Below, piece after piece: positions 1 to 8,179 of a DNA stretch of 37,669 nucleotides. A model generated the notes under the pieces. It searched no databases. It was not told the DNA's origin and saw only the letters and a list, made by a program, of their open reading frames with translations. The translations under genes were made by a program, and so were the position numbers. This stretch comes from Rubripirellula sp. (GTDB taxonomy: Bacteria > Planctomycetota > Planctomycetia > Pirellulales > Pirellulaceae): contig JAQWPZ010000183.1 of assembly GCA_029245125.1 (NCBI GenBank), positions 1 to 37,669 of the forward strand, written 5' to 3'. Each line of letters begins with the position of its first letter. The stretch's first letter is position 1.

Positions 1-855
1 ACTACAAAAATCCTACCCGCTGGCGACGTTGCAGTCGGTGTTGTGGGAGCAGTTTGCGCTGCCTGCGACCGCGTCGTTCCAGGATACGATTGACGTTCTG
101 CTGGGACGGGAGGCGGTCGACATCGCGGTGTTCATTCTCTGGTCACGGTTGGGTTCGCCGTTCGGATCAGCAATCACCAAAACCGACGGTGGTTCGTACC
201 TCAGTGGCACCGAACGCCATTGCTTCAGCCAGCGAGCCGGTGCGTCTGCTGCTGATCCTCGATCAGATGGAGGAACCGTGGACCGATCGCAACACCACGG
301 CGGAGGATCGCGAAAGTTTCCGGCGGCGTTAAAGGCACTGGCCGAAAGTGGTCATGTGGCCGTGCTGGCAATGTTGCGTAGTGACTTTTACCATTACGCC
401 AGGCATCACCGAGTTTTCTCCGCTTGAAAGGTGAGCGTGGGCACGTCAAATTGCTCGCGCCCAACGCTGCCTCGGTCCAGCGGCTGATCACCGAATCGCC
501 GCGGCTGGCCGGTTTGAAATTCGAGCAGCCTGAGCAAACAGGGCGATCACTCGATGAAGTGATCCTGCAAGACGCCGCCCACGATGCCGAGACCTTGCCG
601 CTGTTGGAATACTCGCTGTCGGAATTTTAGCGTCAACGCAACCAGAAAGAGTGTCTGCTGACCTATGCGGCGTACGTTGAATTGGGCGGCGTACGTTGAA
701 TTGGGCGGCGTGGAAGGCGCGATCGGCAAGCGGACGGAGGAGACGTTTGTCGCTCTACCACTCGGTGCCCAGGCCGCATTCGATGAAATCCTACCGCTAC
801 TAGTCAGTGTTGATGTGGCGGGGGAACAGGCCGCTGTGCGGCGGAGGGCCACGGT
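1..855 (+). pseudogene. Degraded nSTAND-type NTPase (conflict/signalling ATPase) remnant
   Basis: Protein pieces of one family are spread over all three forward frames. Frame 2 from the left edge carries an N-terminal effector-like part (FQDTIDVLLGREAVDIAVFI, then SRLGSPFGS and GTER). It jumps to a Walker-B-like stretch in frame 3 (LLLILDQMEE, about 240-275), then AVLAMLRSDFYHYA in frame 2 (about 355-400), then LLAPNAASVQRLI and LPLLEYSLSEF in frame 1. The segment between GTER and the Walker B that should hold the P-loop is missing. A TAG at 628-630 stands where the family usually has Trp. A 19-bp tandem duplication at 667-704 shifts the frame inside AAYVELGGVEGA. From family knowledge, such proteins normally continue into WD40 or TPR repeats; none is seen here, and similarity fades near 855. 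The gene enters from the left edge. It is clearly non-functional as read; the family assignment is from motifs only. Confidence 0.75.
667..711 (+). repeat. 19-bp tandem duplication that breaks the NTPase frame
   Basis: The unit gcggcgtacgttgaattgg occurs at 667-685 and again at 686-704, followed by its first seven bases. Removing one copy restores a continuous frame reading AAYVELGGVEGAIGKR, which matches a conserved nSTAND stretch. With two copies the frame meets TGA. The unit length is not a multiple of three, so this event alone inactivates the gene. Confidence 0.9.
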
Positions 856-954
856 GGTAAGCCTTAGAACTACCCCTCAATGTTAGCAGCCCAGTGAAAT
901 GACCGTCCCGCAGCCCAGGATTGGCTTGATTTAGAGTGGTCGAACTTCGCAGCT

Positions 955-1218
955 TTGCCGGCAGCATCAACGAGTGACTCTGGTGTTTATCGACTCCGGG
1001 TGGATGCTCGGATTGTCTATGTCGGCGAATCCAAGAATCTACAGGCAAGGCTTCGAATTCATTCCAGTGATCTACGCTTCGTCGGCTGCGACGCATCCTT
1101 CTCGATCATGCCAAATGTTGAATCTCATCAGCTGTAAGGATGCGAAACGGATTTGAATGGGGCGTTTTACCTGACCCAAAAACAACCGCCACGCTTTCAG
1201 CACCTGCCCCGCGGGTGA
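955..1218 (+). pseudogene. GIY-YIG nuclease-like small gene interrupted by one stop codon
   Basis: From TTG at 955 the frame reads SGVYRLRVDARIVYVGESKN then LQARLRIHSS. This has the GVY...YVG arrangement of the GIY-YIG fold followed by the N-L-x-x-R-L helix seen in UvrC-type and homing-type nucleases. A TAA at 1135-1137 stops the frame after VESHQL. The same frame continues with ETDLNGAFYLTQ and PPRFQH up to TGA at 1218, and the acidic D-L-x-G-x-F-Y part is typical of the family's C-terminal half. The simplest reading is one nonsense mutation in an otherwise continuous gene of about 87 codons. It lies just after another dead gene. A truncated 60-residue product is possible but would lack the C-terminal part of the fold. 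No clear ribosome binding site was seen. Confidence 0.6.
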
Positions 1219-1235
1219 GAGTTTCACCGAGCCGC

Positions 1236-1254
1236 CTTTCATTTGTCATGAAAG
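1236..1254. other. Short inverted repeat (possible hairpin)
   Basis: CTTTCAT, then a 5-nt loop, then ATGAAAG: a perfect 7-bp stem just downstream of the interrupted nuclease gene. There is no T-tract, so it is a weak terminator candidate. The rest of 1219-1425 shows no gene I can support. Confidence 0.3.
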
Positions 1255-1425
1255 ACTGACTTCTGCTCTCAATGCCACGCTAATTCGAATGGAATCAACG
1301 AGGCGATCTTCGCAGGATTCAACAATCGCGAGGCCCTGCGATAACGGGAATTGGACTGCTCCCGCTGTCATCTGCTAATCGCTAAAATGGAGGTCGACGA
1401 TTTCTCCTCAGTCCATAGCAGGCCC

Positions 1426-1818
1426 ATGAGTATTTTTAATTACATCTTTGATAGCGATTGGTCACAACGATCGGATATCGATGCGTTGAAACGGCAAAAT
1501 GCGACGCTTGTTGGACACTCTAGAGTGCGGCGTTCGAAGGAAGCCGCTAACGAGGCACGGGTTGAAGAGCTCGAGCAAGAAGTTGGCGAGCTTGCCCTGC
1601 TGTGCAAGACGATGATGCAGATTTTGCTTGAAAAGCGAGTCTGCACTGGGCAGGAATTCGTGGCACTGATCGCCAAGGTCGATTCATCCGACGGCGTATC
1701 GGATGGCAAGGTGACTAAGCCAATGCCGGTCGAACTCAAGGAATGCCCTGAATGCAAACGACCTGCCCAGCATCATCACACCCACCGCGTGTACTGCGGA
1801 AAGAAGTACGCTGTCTAG
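1426..1818 (+). CDS. Hypothetical coiled-coil protein with C-terminal zinc ribbon
   Basis: The frame is open from TTG at 1351. I prefer ATG at 1426 because the product then starts MSIFNYIFDSDW, which looks like a natural soluble N-terminus; ATG at 1387 is the alternative. The product has 130 residues. A charged helical stretch in the middle (EELEQEVGELALLCKTMMQI) looks like a coiled coil. It is followed by EFVALIAKVDSSDGVSDGK and a C-terminal CPECKRP...HHHTHRVYCG cluster that could bind one zinc. I have seen similar 'D-x-x-D-G-x-x-D-G-K' endings in planctomycete proteins of unknown role, but I do not know a named family. It converges with the next small gene, leaving 23 bp between them. Function unknown. 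Confidence 0.6.
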   Translation: MSIFNYIFDSDWSQRSDIDALKRQNATLVGHSRVRRSKEAANEARVEELEQEVGELALLCKTMMQILLEKRVCTGQEFVALIAKVDSSDGVSDGKVTKPMPVELKECPECKRPAQHHHTHRVYCGKKYAV

Positions 1819-1841
1819 GAGGTTGGTGGTCCAATGCCTGC

Positions 1842-2060
1842 TTAACCGACCCGTCCGCCATCACAACAGGTTTCGCAGATGGTCCGACATCGGGTGCAGA
1901 CCAGCTTTGTGCGAATTTCCTCGAGTGCTGCACCACACACAGGGCAAGCAGGGTCACTCTTGGGATACGGGCAGTTCGCGCATCCGCTGTCGCAGCAGTT
2001 GCCTCGGGCTAACAAGAATTCACGTGAGAGTGGCTGAAAACCGTTGTCTTGACGACTCAT
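1842..2060 (-). CDS. Small cysteine-rich zinc-ribbon protein
   Basis: The 72-residue product starts at ATG 2060 with a strong Shine-Dalgarno (AAGGAG about 4 nt upstream), which supports it as a real gene rather than a chance frame. It holds two cysteine clusters. The first, NCCDSGCANCPYP, resembles the CC-x-x-x-C-x-x-CPY motif of short bacterial DUF5522-type proteins. The second is a ribbon-like set, CPVCGAAL then CTRCRTICETCC. Both suggest metal binding. No catalytic residues are recognisable. It shares its orientation with the PhoD-like gene ending at 2220, but 159 bp separate them, so co-transcription is uncertain. Function unknown; a role in metal sensing or nucleic-acid binding would be a guess. 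Confidence 0.75.
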   Translation of the reverse strand: MSRQDNGFQPLSREFLLARGNCCDSGCANCPYPKSDPACPVCGAALEEIRTKLVCTRCRTICETCCDGGRVG

Positions 2061-2134
2061 TCGTCTCCTTCATAAACCGATGAGGCATTTTTGCTCGTCG
2101 GGTAAACAGCAGAGAGCGGTTCATTGAATACCCG

Positions 2135-2159
2135 AAGAGCATGCTGCGGATTTGCTCTT
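2135..2159. terminator. Weak hairpin downstream of the phosphatase gene
   Basis: AAGAGCA and TGCTCTT form a 7-bp inverted repeat with an 11-nt loop, 60-85 bp past the stop of the PhoD-like gene on the minus strand. No U-tract follows in either direction, so this is at best a weak or Rho-assisted end. Confidence 0.25.
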
Positions 2160-2219
2160 TGCTCGCTTCATTTTCAATGCCTGTCAAGCGTCCTCGACGA
2201 TGCTCGCGAGTTAATTCAC

Positions 2220-3638
2220 TCACTCGGAGCGGGCGGTGAATTCGTGAACTACTTTGCCTTGGACATCGTGATGTCGAAAAGCAATCACAGGGGCGCCATT
2301 CTGGCGACGCACGGCGACGGTTAAGAAACCACCCTTCACGCGCAGAAAAGGTTGCCAATCTGGCTGTTCTGGATTTCCGCCAGCATGCAGATCACTGGCC
2401 GGTCCACAGGAAAATTCTCGCAACCCACTAGCTGGATCGATCGACATGTATTGCCAGTGACGATCACCGCAACAGGTGAAAAAGTTTTTCAGCTTTTGTT
2501 GTTTTGTCCACAACCGAAACAGATTGCCTTCCTGAGCGAATGCTTCGTTGGCATGGTTATCATTCTTGCCTCGATCGCGATCCGGCCCCACGATCGGTGT
2601 GGGGCTGATCAGCACTCGAAATTCAGCATCACTTGCTAGGATCGTTCGCTTCAGCCACTCAAGTTGCTCGCTACCCCAGATTGTTTTGTCGGGGCCATCC
2701 CGCATCGTATTTGGCGATCGAAATAAGCGTCCCTCCACCAACCAAATTTGCAGGCCCTTGCCCCACCGGATGGTACGGAAAGTTTGATCCCCCATCGGTA
2801 CCTGTTCGCGATAGACGCCAAATCCCTCTTCAAACGTCAATGGATTCATCCAAGGAGCACTCTTGGTGGGCCAGCCGTCATTTACCCAGGAATCGTGATC
2901 ATCGACTTCCCAGTATCCAGGAACACCTCGATGGAATTCCACGTGACGCGGGAGGGAATACATGCGTTGCCAGTGGTATCGGGCAAGCGGAATGGTGCGA
3001 GCCCGCGGTGCCTCACTATCCAAATAGACCGTATCACCAGTCGGCACTAAAAAGTCGAGGTTCTGCTTTTTCATCGCGGGATAAATGTTGTATCCATCGC
3101 GGTGGTCCAAGTCCCAATACGATTGGCCGGTCACAACCCCGAGCGTGACGTCTTGCCACTGATTGTCTGGTTGGGGAGTCCCGAAGCTACCGCTGACGGT
3201 GGCGGAAATAGGCAGACTCGATGAGTCCCGAGCTTCCACCAAAACCTTGTATTGGGTGCCGGGTTGCAAGTTCTTAAAATTGAATTGATGGCTGTAATCC
3301 GTCTCGCTGGTCACGGGCACCCAGTTGATTGTTTGCTGGGCATCGGGTTTTGACCCAGGCCACAGGCGGACGCGAATCTGGCCGGTCGCGCCTGGAACAG
3401 CACCCTGACGATCATCCACTTTTACCGTTGATGGTTGATAAGCATCGACTTTTTTCTGTCGCTTGTCTGGTTCCCGGAAACCGTCCCAATTCCGTTGTGA
3501 TTCTTTCGTGATGCGAGTCCAAATAATGGCAGAGGTTTGGGTCACTTCGCCAACGCGTAATCCCATCGCCATTTCTGCAGCGAACCCGCTTGTCGTGCTC
3601 GTCAGCATTCCGACCATCGCAAGGTAAAATAATCTCAC
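2220..3638 (-). CDS. Alkaline phosphatase D-family (PhoD-like) secreted phosphatase
   Basis: The 472-residue product starts at GTG 3638, chosen because it yields a signal peptide (MRLFYLAMVGMLTSTTSGFA); longer starts reach into the upstream gene. Next comes the PhoD N-terminal beta domain (GLRVGEVTQTSAIIWTRIT). The metallophosphoesterase domain follows with GDTVYLD, a YWEVDDHDSWVND block equivalent to the family's W-x-x-D-D-H-D metal site, EGRLFRSP and GDRHWQYMS near the C-terminus. These are the expected metal and substrate residues, so an active phosphodiesterase/phosphatase is likely, acting in the periplasm or outside. It is the last gene of the sulfatase operon, 67 bp after the PQQ-type gene. 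Substrate unknown; with sulfatases upstream it may help strip ester groups from algal polymers (inference). Confidence 0.85.
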   Translation of the reverse strand: MRLFYLAMVGMLTSTTSGFAAEMAMGLRVGEVTQTSAIIWTRITKESQRNWDGFREPDKRQKKVDAYQPSTVKVDDRQGAVPGATGQIRVRLWPGSKPDAQQTINWVPVTSETDYSHQFNFKNLQPGTQYKVLVEARDSSSLPISATVSGSFGTPQPDNQWQDVTLGVVTGQSYWDLDHRDGYNIYPAMKKQNLDFLVPTGDTVYLDSEAPRARTIPLARYHWQRMYSLPRHVEFHRGVPGYWEVDDHDSWVNDGWPTKSAPWMNPLTFEEGFGVYREQVPMGDQTFRTIRWGKGLQIWLVEGRLFRSPNTMRDGPDKTIWGSEQLEWLKRTILASDAEFRVLISPTPIVGPDRDRGKNDNHANEAFAQEGNLFRLWTKQQKLKNFFTCCGDRHWQYMSIDPASGLREFSCGPASDLHAGGNPEQPDWQPFLRVKGGFLTVAVRRQNGAPVIAFRHHDVQGKVVHEFTARSE

Positions 3639-3705
3639 GTCGATCCCGCTTTCTAAATGAGTCCGATGAAGCGTTTGACGCGAATGCGTCGAACCGCAGT
3701 GATGT

Positions 3706-4992
3706 TCAATCCGCTTGAATGCAGAACAAGTGGTTTCTACCGCGCACGAAAAGCTGCCCATCCGCGAATGCGGGACTGGCGTAAACTTTTTCGCCGAGCA
3801 CATTTTCGGCGATCACTTTTGGTTTTGGGCCGGGCCGAATGATTTTGGTGACGCCATCATCATCGATAAAGTAGACCAATCCCGCGGCAGCGGTTAGCGA
3901 TGCACTGTAATGCCGACCCAAGCGGGTTTGCCACAGTCGCGTGCCAGTTGTTGTGTCAAAGCAGTTAGCAGTCCCCCGATCGTCGGCCACCAGCAGGTGC
4001 TTGTTCACCAGAACCGGTGAGGGAACGTAACAGCGAACGTTGGTTTCATGCCAGCTGACATGTGTTTCGCTGACATTGCCGTGGCCACCTGGACGAATTG
4101 CCATGACGTGGTGGGTCGGAAAACCGCCAGCAGCGAAGAAATTTACCCCGTCGTACACCACGGAGGCAACGAATTGTTCGGTGGGGCCGTCGACGCTCCA
4201 GATTGGGGTTCCCGATCGTGGGTCAAAGCTCGCTACACAAAGGCTGCCACAGAGAACGAGCTGATCCTTGCCATCGACAGAGCGAATCAAAGGGGTGCTG
4301 TAGCTGCGTGTTCGATGCTTGCGCTGTTGCTTCCATACCTGCTTGCCGGTCCGTTTATCCAACGCAACCAGATAGGAATCACCATCATGGTCACCATTGA
4401 TGATCAGGAGGTCACCATACAGCACGGGGTTGCTGCAAAATCCGTGCGCGCTGATGAATGGCCCGGGACGCACAAGCCACCTCTGGTTACCGGCGAAATC
4501 ATAGGCTGCGATCACCATCTCGCCGGGATAAATCAGCCGTTCATTTCCAACATTTGGAGCAACTATCTGATCGTCGCCCGCCTGAAAGAAGCTGACGTAA
4601 ACGAATTCACCGTCGGTCGCCGGCGTACTGGACGCATAGCTGTTCAGCGAATGCTTCGATTCAAGTCTTGACCTCAAAACCGTCCGCTGCCAAAGAATCT
4701 GACCGTCTTCGCGATTCACGCTGATTAACAAACGCTGTTGCGAATCGGGCAGACAAGAGGTAACAAAAACGCGATCTTGCCACACGATTGGGCACGAGTG
4801 GCCTTCGCCTGGTAGGGCGGTTTTCCAGGCGACATTCTTGCCCGAATCACCATCCCAATTTGTCGGCCCAGGTGTGCTGGTTGTTCCATCCCCTGCTGGT
4901 CCGCGCCAGCCGGGCCAATTCTCCGCTTGGGCTGTCAAAACGAACAATAAGGATACTGCCCCGAGACCGATAATTCGCAAACAACCAATCAA
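3706..4992 (-). CDS. Secreted PQQ-type beta-propeller repeat protein (BamB-like fold)
   Basis: The product has 428 residues. Start TTG at 4992 is forced by an in-frame TGA two codons upstream, and GAGG lies about 7 nt before it. The N-terminus is a signal peptide (LGAVSLLFVLTAQA) followed by ENWPGWRGP, the W-P-x-W-R-G-P opening common in planctomycete outer-membrane/PQQ-like proteins. Repeated blades are visible: ISVNREDGQILWQRTV, VALDKRTGKQVWKQQ, ASFDPRSGTPIWSVDG, CFDTTTGTRLWQTRLG, each with a D-x-x-T/S-G-x-x-x-W core. No PQQ dehydrogenase catalytic motif is seen, so a binding or scaffold role is likelier than an enzyme. It sits between the sulfatase (72 bp upstream) and PhoD-like genes. Confidence 0.85.
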   Translation of the reverse strand: MIGCLRIIGLGAVSLLFVLTAQAENWPGWRGPAGDGTTSTPGPTNWDGDSGKNVAWKTALPGEGHSCPIVWQDRVFVTSCLPDSQQRLLISVNREDGQILWQRTVLRSRLESKHSLNSYASSTPATDGEFVYVSFFQAGDDQIVAPNVGNERLIYPGEMVIAAYDFAGNQRWLVRPGPFISAHGFCSNPVLYGDLLIINGDHDGDSYLVALDKRTGKQVWKQQRKHRTRSYSTPLIRSVDGKDQLVLCGSLCVASFDPRSGTPIWSVDGPTEQFVASVVYDGVNFFAAGGFPTHHVMAIRPGGHGNVSETHVSWHETNVRCYVPSPVLVNKHLLVADDRGTANCFDTTTGTRLWQTRLGRHYSASLTAAAGLVYFIDDDGVTKIIRPGPKPKVIAENVLGEKVYASPAFADGQLFVRGRNHLFCIQAD

Positions 4993-5064
4993 TGTTCAAC
5001 CTCGCCGCAAGCAATGGGACAATGGCAGTAGCATAACGGTTCGTGGCAGGCCGATGGGCAGCGA

Positions 5065-6636
5065 TCAGTTTTGCGTTGAGTGTGCGGGGAATTCGGCACG
5101 CTGACTTCCGGAGGCGTTTCGGTCGCTGGCGCCGTGATTTCGTTTGAATCCCATTCGGATTGATAACCCGCCAGTTTGCTTTAGGCGTTGATGCAGTTCC
5201 CGTCGCATCGCCGAGACTCGGGTTTGGTGCTCGTCAAGCCGGATCAGATTATTGGTTTCGCTGGGGTCCTGGCGGATGTCGAACAATTCATCGGTATCCC
5301 AGATTCCGTGATATTGTATCAATTTGAATTGTTGGTTGCGGATCGCGAAGGTCGTCGGCGTCTGTGGGAAACTGGGTTCCCAGTAATACTCGTACAGTAG
5401 CGATTGTCGCGGTTTGCCCGTCGATCCTGTGGGACCCGTCGATGTCGTGGGACCTGTCAAGCGGCCCGCAAAGCTGCTGCCATCCATTGACTCGGGTGGC
5501 GAAATGCCCGCCATTTCCAATAGCGTCGGTGCCACATCAATGTTCGCGACCACCGCATCGCAGATTGTTGCGGTGGAAATCAGATGTGGAGCGTAAATCA
5601 ACATCGGAATCCGGATTGATTCTTCATAGGCGCACCGTTTGTCAATTAAACCATGCTCACCCCACAAGTGTCCGCCATCACTTGTAAACATTACCAGCGT
5701 GTTTTGATCCATGTTTTGGTCGCGTAATGTTTTCATCACCCGTCCCAGGCTGTCATCGATGGATAGAATCATCTCGCAATAGTGCTTGTACATTTGTTCG
5801 ATCGACTGTTGGGCCCGTCCGTGATACGGATGCTCGACTCCGTGCCAACTATTGCGTTGATCTTGAACCCACATCGGCACGCCTGCGAGTTGGTCCGGTG
5901 CGGTCTGACTTGTTTCTGGCGGGACAATTTCTTGCTGCCGATACCGGTCTCGATGCCGGGGCGCGGGATCGTACAATCCATGCACCCCTTTGTGCGATAA
6001 GTACAGCATGAACGGCTTGCCAGAAGCTTGGCTGGAAATCCAATCCGTGGCGTAGTCGGTGAGTTCGTCCGTCATGTATCGCGTCCGCGCCACTCGTTTG
6101 CCGTTGACGTTCAACGATTGCTTATTGGCTGCGTAAGTACCCTGGCCACGAAAACTGACCCAGTGATCGAATCCTGGTCGGGGTGCATCACTGGAGCCAC
6201 CCATGTGCCATTTGCCGATGAAGGCGGTTTGGTAGTCAGCGGATTGCAAGATTTGGGGGAACGTCACCGTTGCCGCCGGCATTAAATCAGCATTGTCCAC
6301 TACGCCGTGATGGTGCATGTATTGCCCCGTCAAAAAAGAAGCCCGTGACGGTGAGCAGAGCGAGGTGGTGACGAATGCGTTGCGAAACTGCAGTCCCTTG
6401 TTGGCCATTGCGTCCAGGTGGGGCGTTTCGATAAAAGGATGCCCCATGAAACCGAAGGTGTCGTAACGCAGGTCATCGATCAGGATGAACACGATATTTG
6501 GCCGCGGTTGATTCTGCGTTTCTGCTTCAGGAGATTGCGTCTGCAGTGATTGCGTCTGCAGTGATTGCGTCTCAGGGATTTGGGCGTGAGTCGTTCCAGC
6601 AAGCAACCAGATTAGCAGTGGTAGATAGCGTGTCAT
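5065..6636 (-). CDS. Secreted sulfatase (formylglycine-dependent, S1 family)
   Basis: The product has 523 residues with a short signal peptide (MTRYLPLLIWLLAGTTHA). A low-complexity linker follows, made of LQTQS repeats from a 15-bp tandem repeat at 6533-6577. The sulfatase domain starts at PRPNIVFILIDDL; the paired Asp at 54-55 bind calcium. The active-site motif CSPSR at 94-98 supplies the Cys that a sulfatase-maturing enzyme converts to formylglycine. Further sites are GKWHMGG, HKGVHG and FTSDGGHLWGEHGLIDKR. The C-terminal region FKLIQYHGIWDTDELFDIRQ is the usual sulfatase end domain. The ATG overlaps the stop of the preceding sulfatase (ATGA), which implies translational coupling. It probably removes sulfate from a marine polysaccharide; the exact substrate cannot be read. 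Confidence 0.92.
   Translation of the reverse strand: MTRYLPLLIWLLAGTTHAQIPETQSLQTQSLQTQSPEAETQNQPRPNIVFILIDDLRYDTFGFMGHPFIETPHLDAMANKGLQFRNAFVTTSLCSPSRASFLTGQYMHHHGVVDNADLMPAATVTFPQILQSADYQTAFIGKWHMGGSSDAPRPGFDHWVSFRGQGTYAANKQSLNVNGKRVARTRYMTDELTDYATDWISSQASGKPFMLYLSHKGVHGLYDPAPRHRDRYRQQEIVPPETSQTAPDQLAGVPMWVQDQRNSWHGVEHPYHGRAQQSIEQMYKHYCEMILSIDDSLGRVMKTLRDQNMDQNTLVMFTSDGGHLWGEHGLIDKRCAYEESIRIPMLIYAPHLISTATICDAVVANIDVAPTLLEMAGISPPESMDGSSFAGRLTGPTTSTGPTGSTGKPRQSLLYEYYWEPSFPQTPTTFAIRNQQFKLIQYHGIWDTDELFDIRQDPSETNNLIRLDEHQTRVSAMRRELHQRLKQTGGLSIRMGFKRNHGASDRNASGSQRAEFPAHSTQN
6533..6577. repeat. 15-bp in-frame tandem repeat inside the sulfatase linker
   Basis: The unit gattgcgtctgcagt (plus-strand sense) appears at 6533-6547 and 6548-6562, with a diverged third copy at 6563-6577. 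It encodes repeated LQTQS between signal peptide and catalytic domain, where length change is tolerable. Confidence 0.85.
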
Positions 6637-8060
6637 CGTTTACGTTGCGCCTCTGCCTGTCGCCAGGCGTCGAGTTCCCATTTCTGCCACTCGCCGATAA
6701 TTGGTTTTGCTTCGGCCGACGGTAACCGCTTGCGCATTTCTGCGATCAAGTCACGATGCGTGTCTTCAGACGCCAGATTGCGCCACTCGTGCTGATCCGT
6801 TTGATGATCGTACAATTCTTCACTTCCGTCGCCGTATCGAATGTAATGCCATCGGGTAGATCGCAACGAGTGATTCCGGGGAGCAAAGGTTGTCAGGATT
6901 GGACGGTCCCAGGGCATTTCGGGATCGCTCATTAGAGGAACTACTGAGCGTCCTTCCAAATCGGGACGTACTTTCAGTTTGGCAAGGTCCAGCAGTGTTG
7001 GGAAAATATCAATCAGGCCGACGGGGCGATCGCATTGTTGATCCTGCGGAAAACCCGGCGCGGAAATGATCAATGGAACACGTGTCGCATCATTCCACAA
7101 TGACCGCTTTGCCCAGCGCTGTTTTTCACCGAGATGCCAACCGTGATCCGAAAGCAGTATCACGACGGTGTTGTCCCGATATGCGCTTTGCTGCAACGAA
7201 TTCATGACGCGGCCAACGCAGTCGTCCACAAAGGCAACACTGGCCAAATAGGATCGTACTGCCTGAGGCCACGCGTTATTTTCAACAAACCACTGGTGGC
7301 GGGGTGCCGGCAATCCAATCGTCAAAGTTTTGGCGTAGTCAGATAGATCATCGCGATCATTGGGGGCGACCAGCGGGAGTGAGACGTCTTGTTCGGGAAA
7401 CAAATCAAACCATCGCGACGGTGCGTACATTGGGACGTGAGGGCGCCAAAAACCGGCGACTAAAAAGAATGGCTGGTCATGATCTTTTTGCAGACGCTGG
7501 CCGACCCAGTCAGCTATTTTTCGGTCGGGCATCTCCGCATCATCAACGTCCAGTGGGCCCCAGTCCCATAATTTCACGCTATCTGCCTGGCTCAGCTTCT
7601 GTTCGGGAAATGGTCCGAATCCACCCAGAGTCCCGCCGTAGTCTTGGAAGTATTGATTTTCGTTTGGCCCCTGCACGAACTTGCCAGCACCCATCGTTAA
7701 GTAACCGGCATCGGAGAACTGCCGCAATAAATTTGGTTTTGCGGTCGCCACCGGGGAAGCATCTAGCCTTGGTTGCAAAAAATACAGGCCTGTGGTGGTT
7801 GGATAGAGACCGGTTACCAGTGACGCTCTCGAGGGAGTGCAGACGGGGGCTTGGCAATGGGCATTGCGAAACAAGGTTCCGCGGGTCGCCAATCGGTCGA
7901 TGTTGGGAGTCGATGCCTGGGGGTGCCCTCCCAGGCAGCCGGTCCAGTCGTTCAAGTCATCGATTGAGATGATGAGGATGTTCGGACGTTCGGCCTGAGC
8001 GAACAAGGTACTGCAAAACGGCCAAAGTAGGACCAGTGAAATCACTTGGATTCGGCACAT
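6633..8060 (-). CDS. Secreted sulfatase, iduronate-2-sulfatase-like
   Basis: I use ATG at 8060 rather than the adjacent TTG at 8063. The product has about 475 residues and begins with a signal peptide (MCRIQVISLVLLWPFCSTLF, then AQA). The catalytic domain opens with RPNILIISIDDLNDWTGCLG, an opening typical of the iduronate-2-sulfatase-like branch. The formylglycine motif is CTPSR (Cys about 74). Other active-site blocks are GKFVQGPNEN, GFWRPHVPMYAP, LLSDHGWHLGEKQRWAKRSL (with the Asp-His metal ligands) and the C-terminal WHYIRYGDGSEELYD. This is the first gene of a four-gene minus-strand operon and overlaps the next sulfatase by 4 bp. Two different sulfatases in one transcript suggest stepwise desulfation of one polymer (inference). 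Confident on family, not on substrate. Confidence 0.92.
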   Translation of the reverse strand: MCRIQVISLVLLWPFCSTLFAQAERPNILIISIDDLNDWTGCLGGHPQASTPNIDRLATRGTLFRNAHCQAPVCTPSRASLVTGLYPTTTGLYFLQPRLDASPVATAKPNLLRQFSDAGYLTMGAGKFVQGPNENQYFQDYGGTLGGFGPFPEQKLSQADSVKLWDWGPLDVDDAEMPDRKIADWVGQRLQKDHDQPFFLVAGFWRPHVPMYAPSRWFDLFPEQDVSLPLVAPNDRDDLSDYAKTLTIGLPAPRHQWFVENNAWPQAVRSYLASVAFVDDCVGRVMNSLQQSAYRDNTVVILLSDHGWHLGEKQRWAKRSLWNDATRVPLIISAPGFPQDQQCDRPVGLIDIFPTLLDLAKLKVRPDLEGRSVVPLMSDPEMPWDRPILTTFAPRNHSLRSTRWHYIRYGDGSEELYDHQTDQHEWRNLASEDTHRDLIAEMRKRLPSAEAKPIIGEWQKWELDAWRQAEAQRKR

Positions 8061-8179
8061 CAATTTAATTCGCGTTGGGTTTTAAAGTGAAGCTTTGGAA
8101 AGACGTTATCGTTCGGACAATTGCTCCCCCATCCCGTTTTCCAGTGGCAGCGAATTGAACGACTGAGCGGGACGGCGCT

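Noticed and set aside
1736-1957. 73-codon minus-strand frame
   Set aside because: It overlaps the ends of two better-supported small genes and lacks an RBS and family motif.
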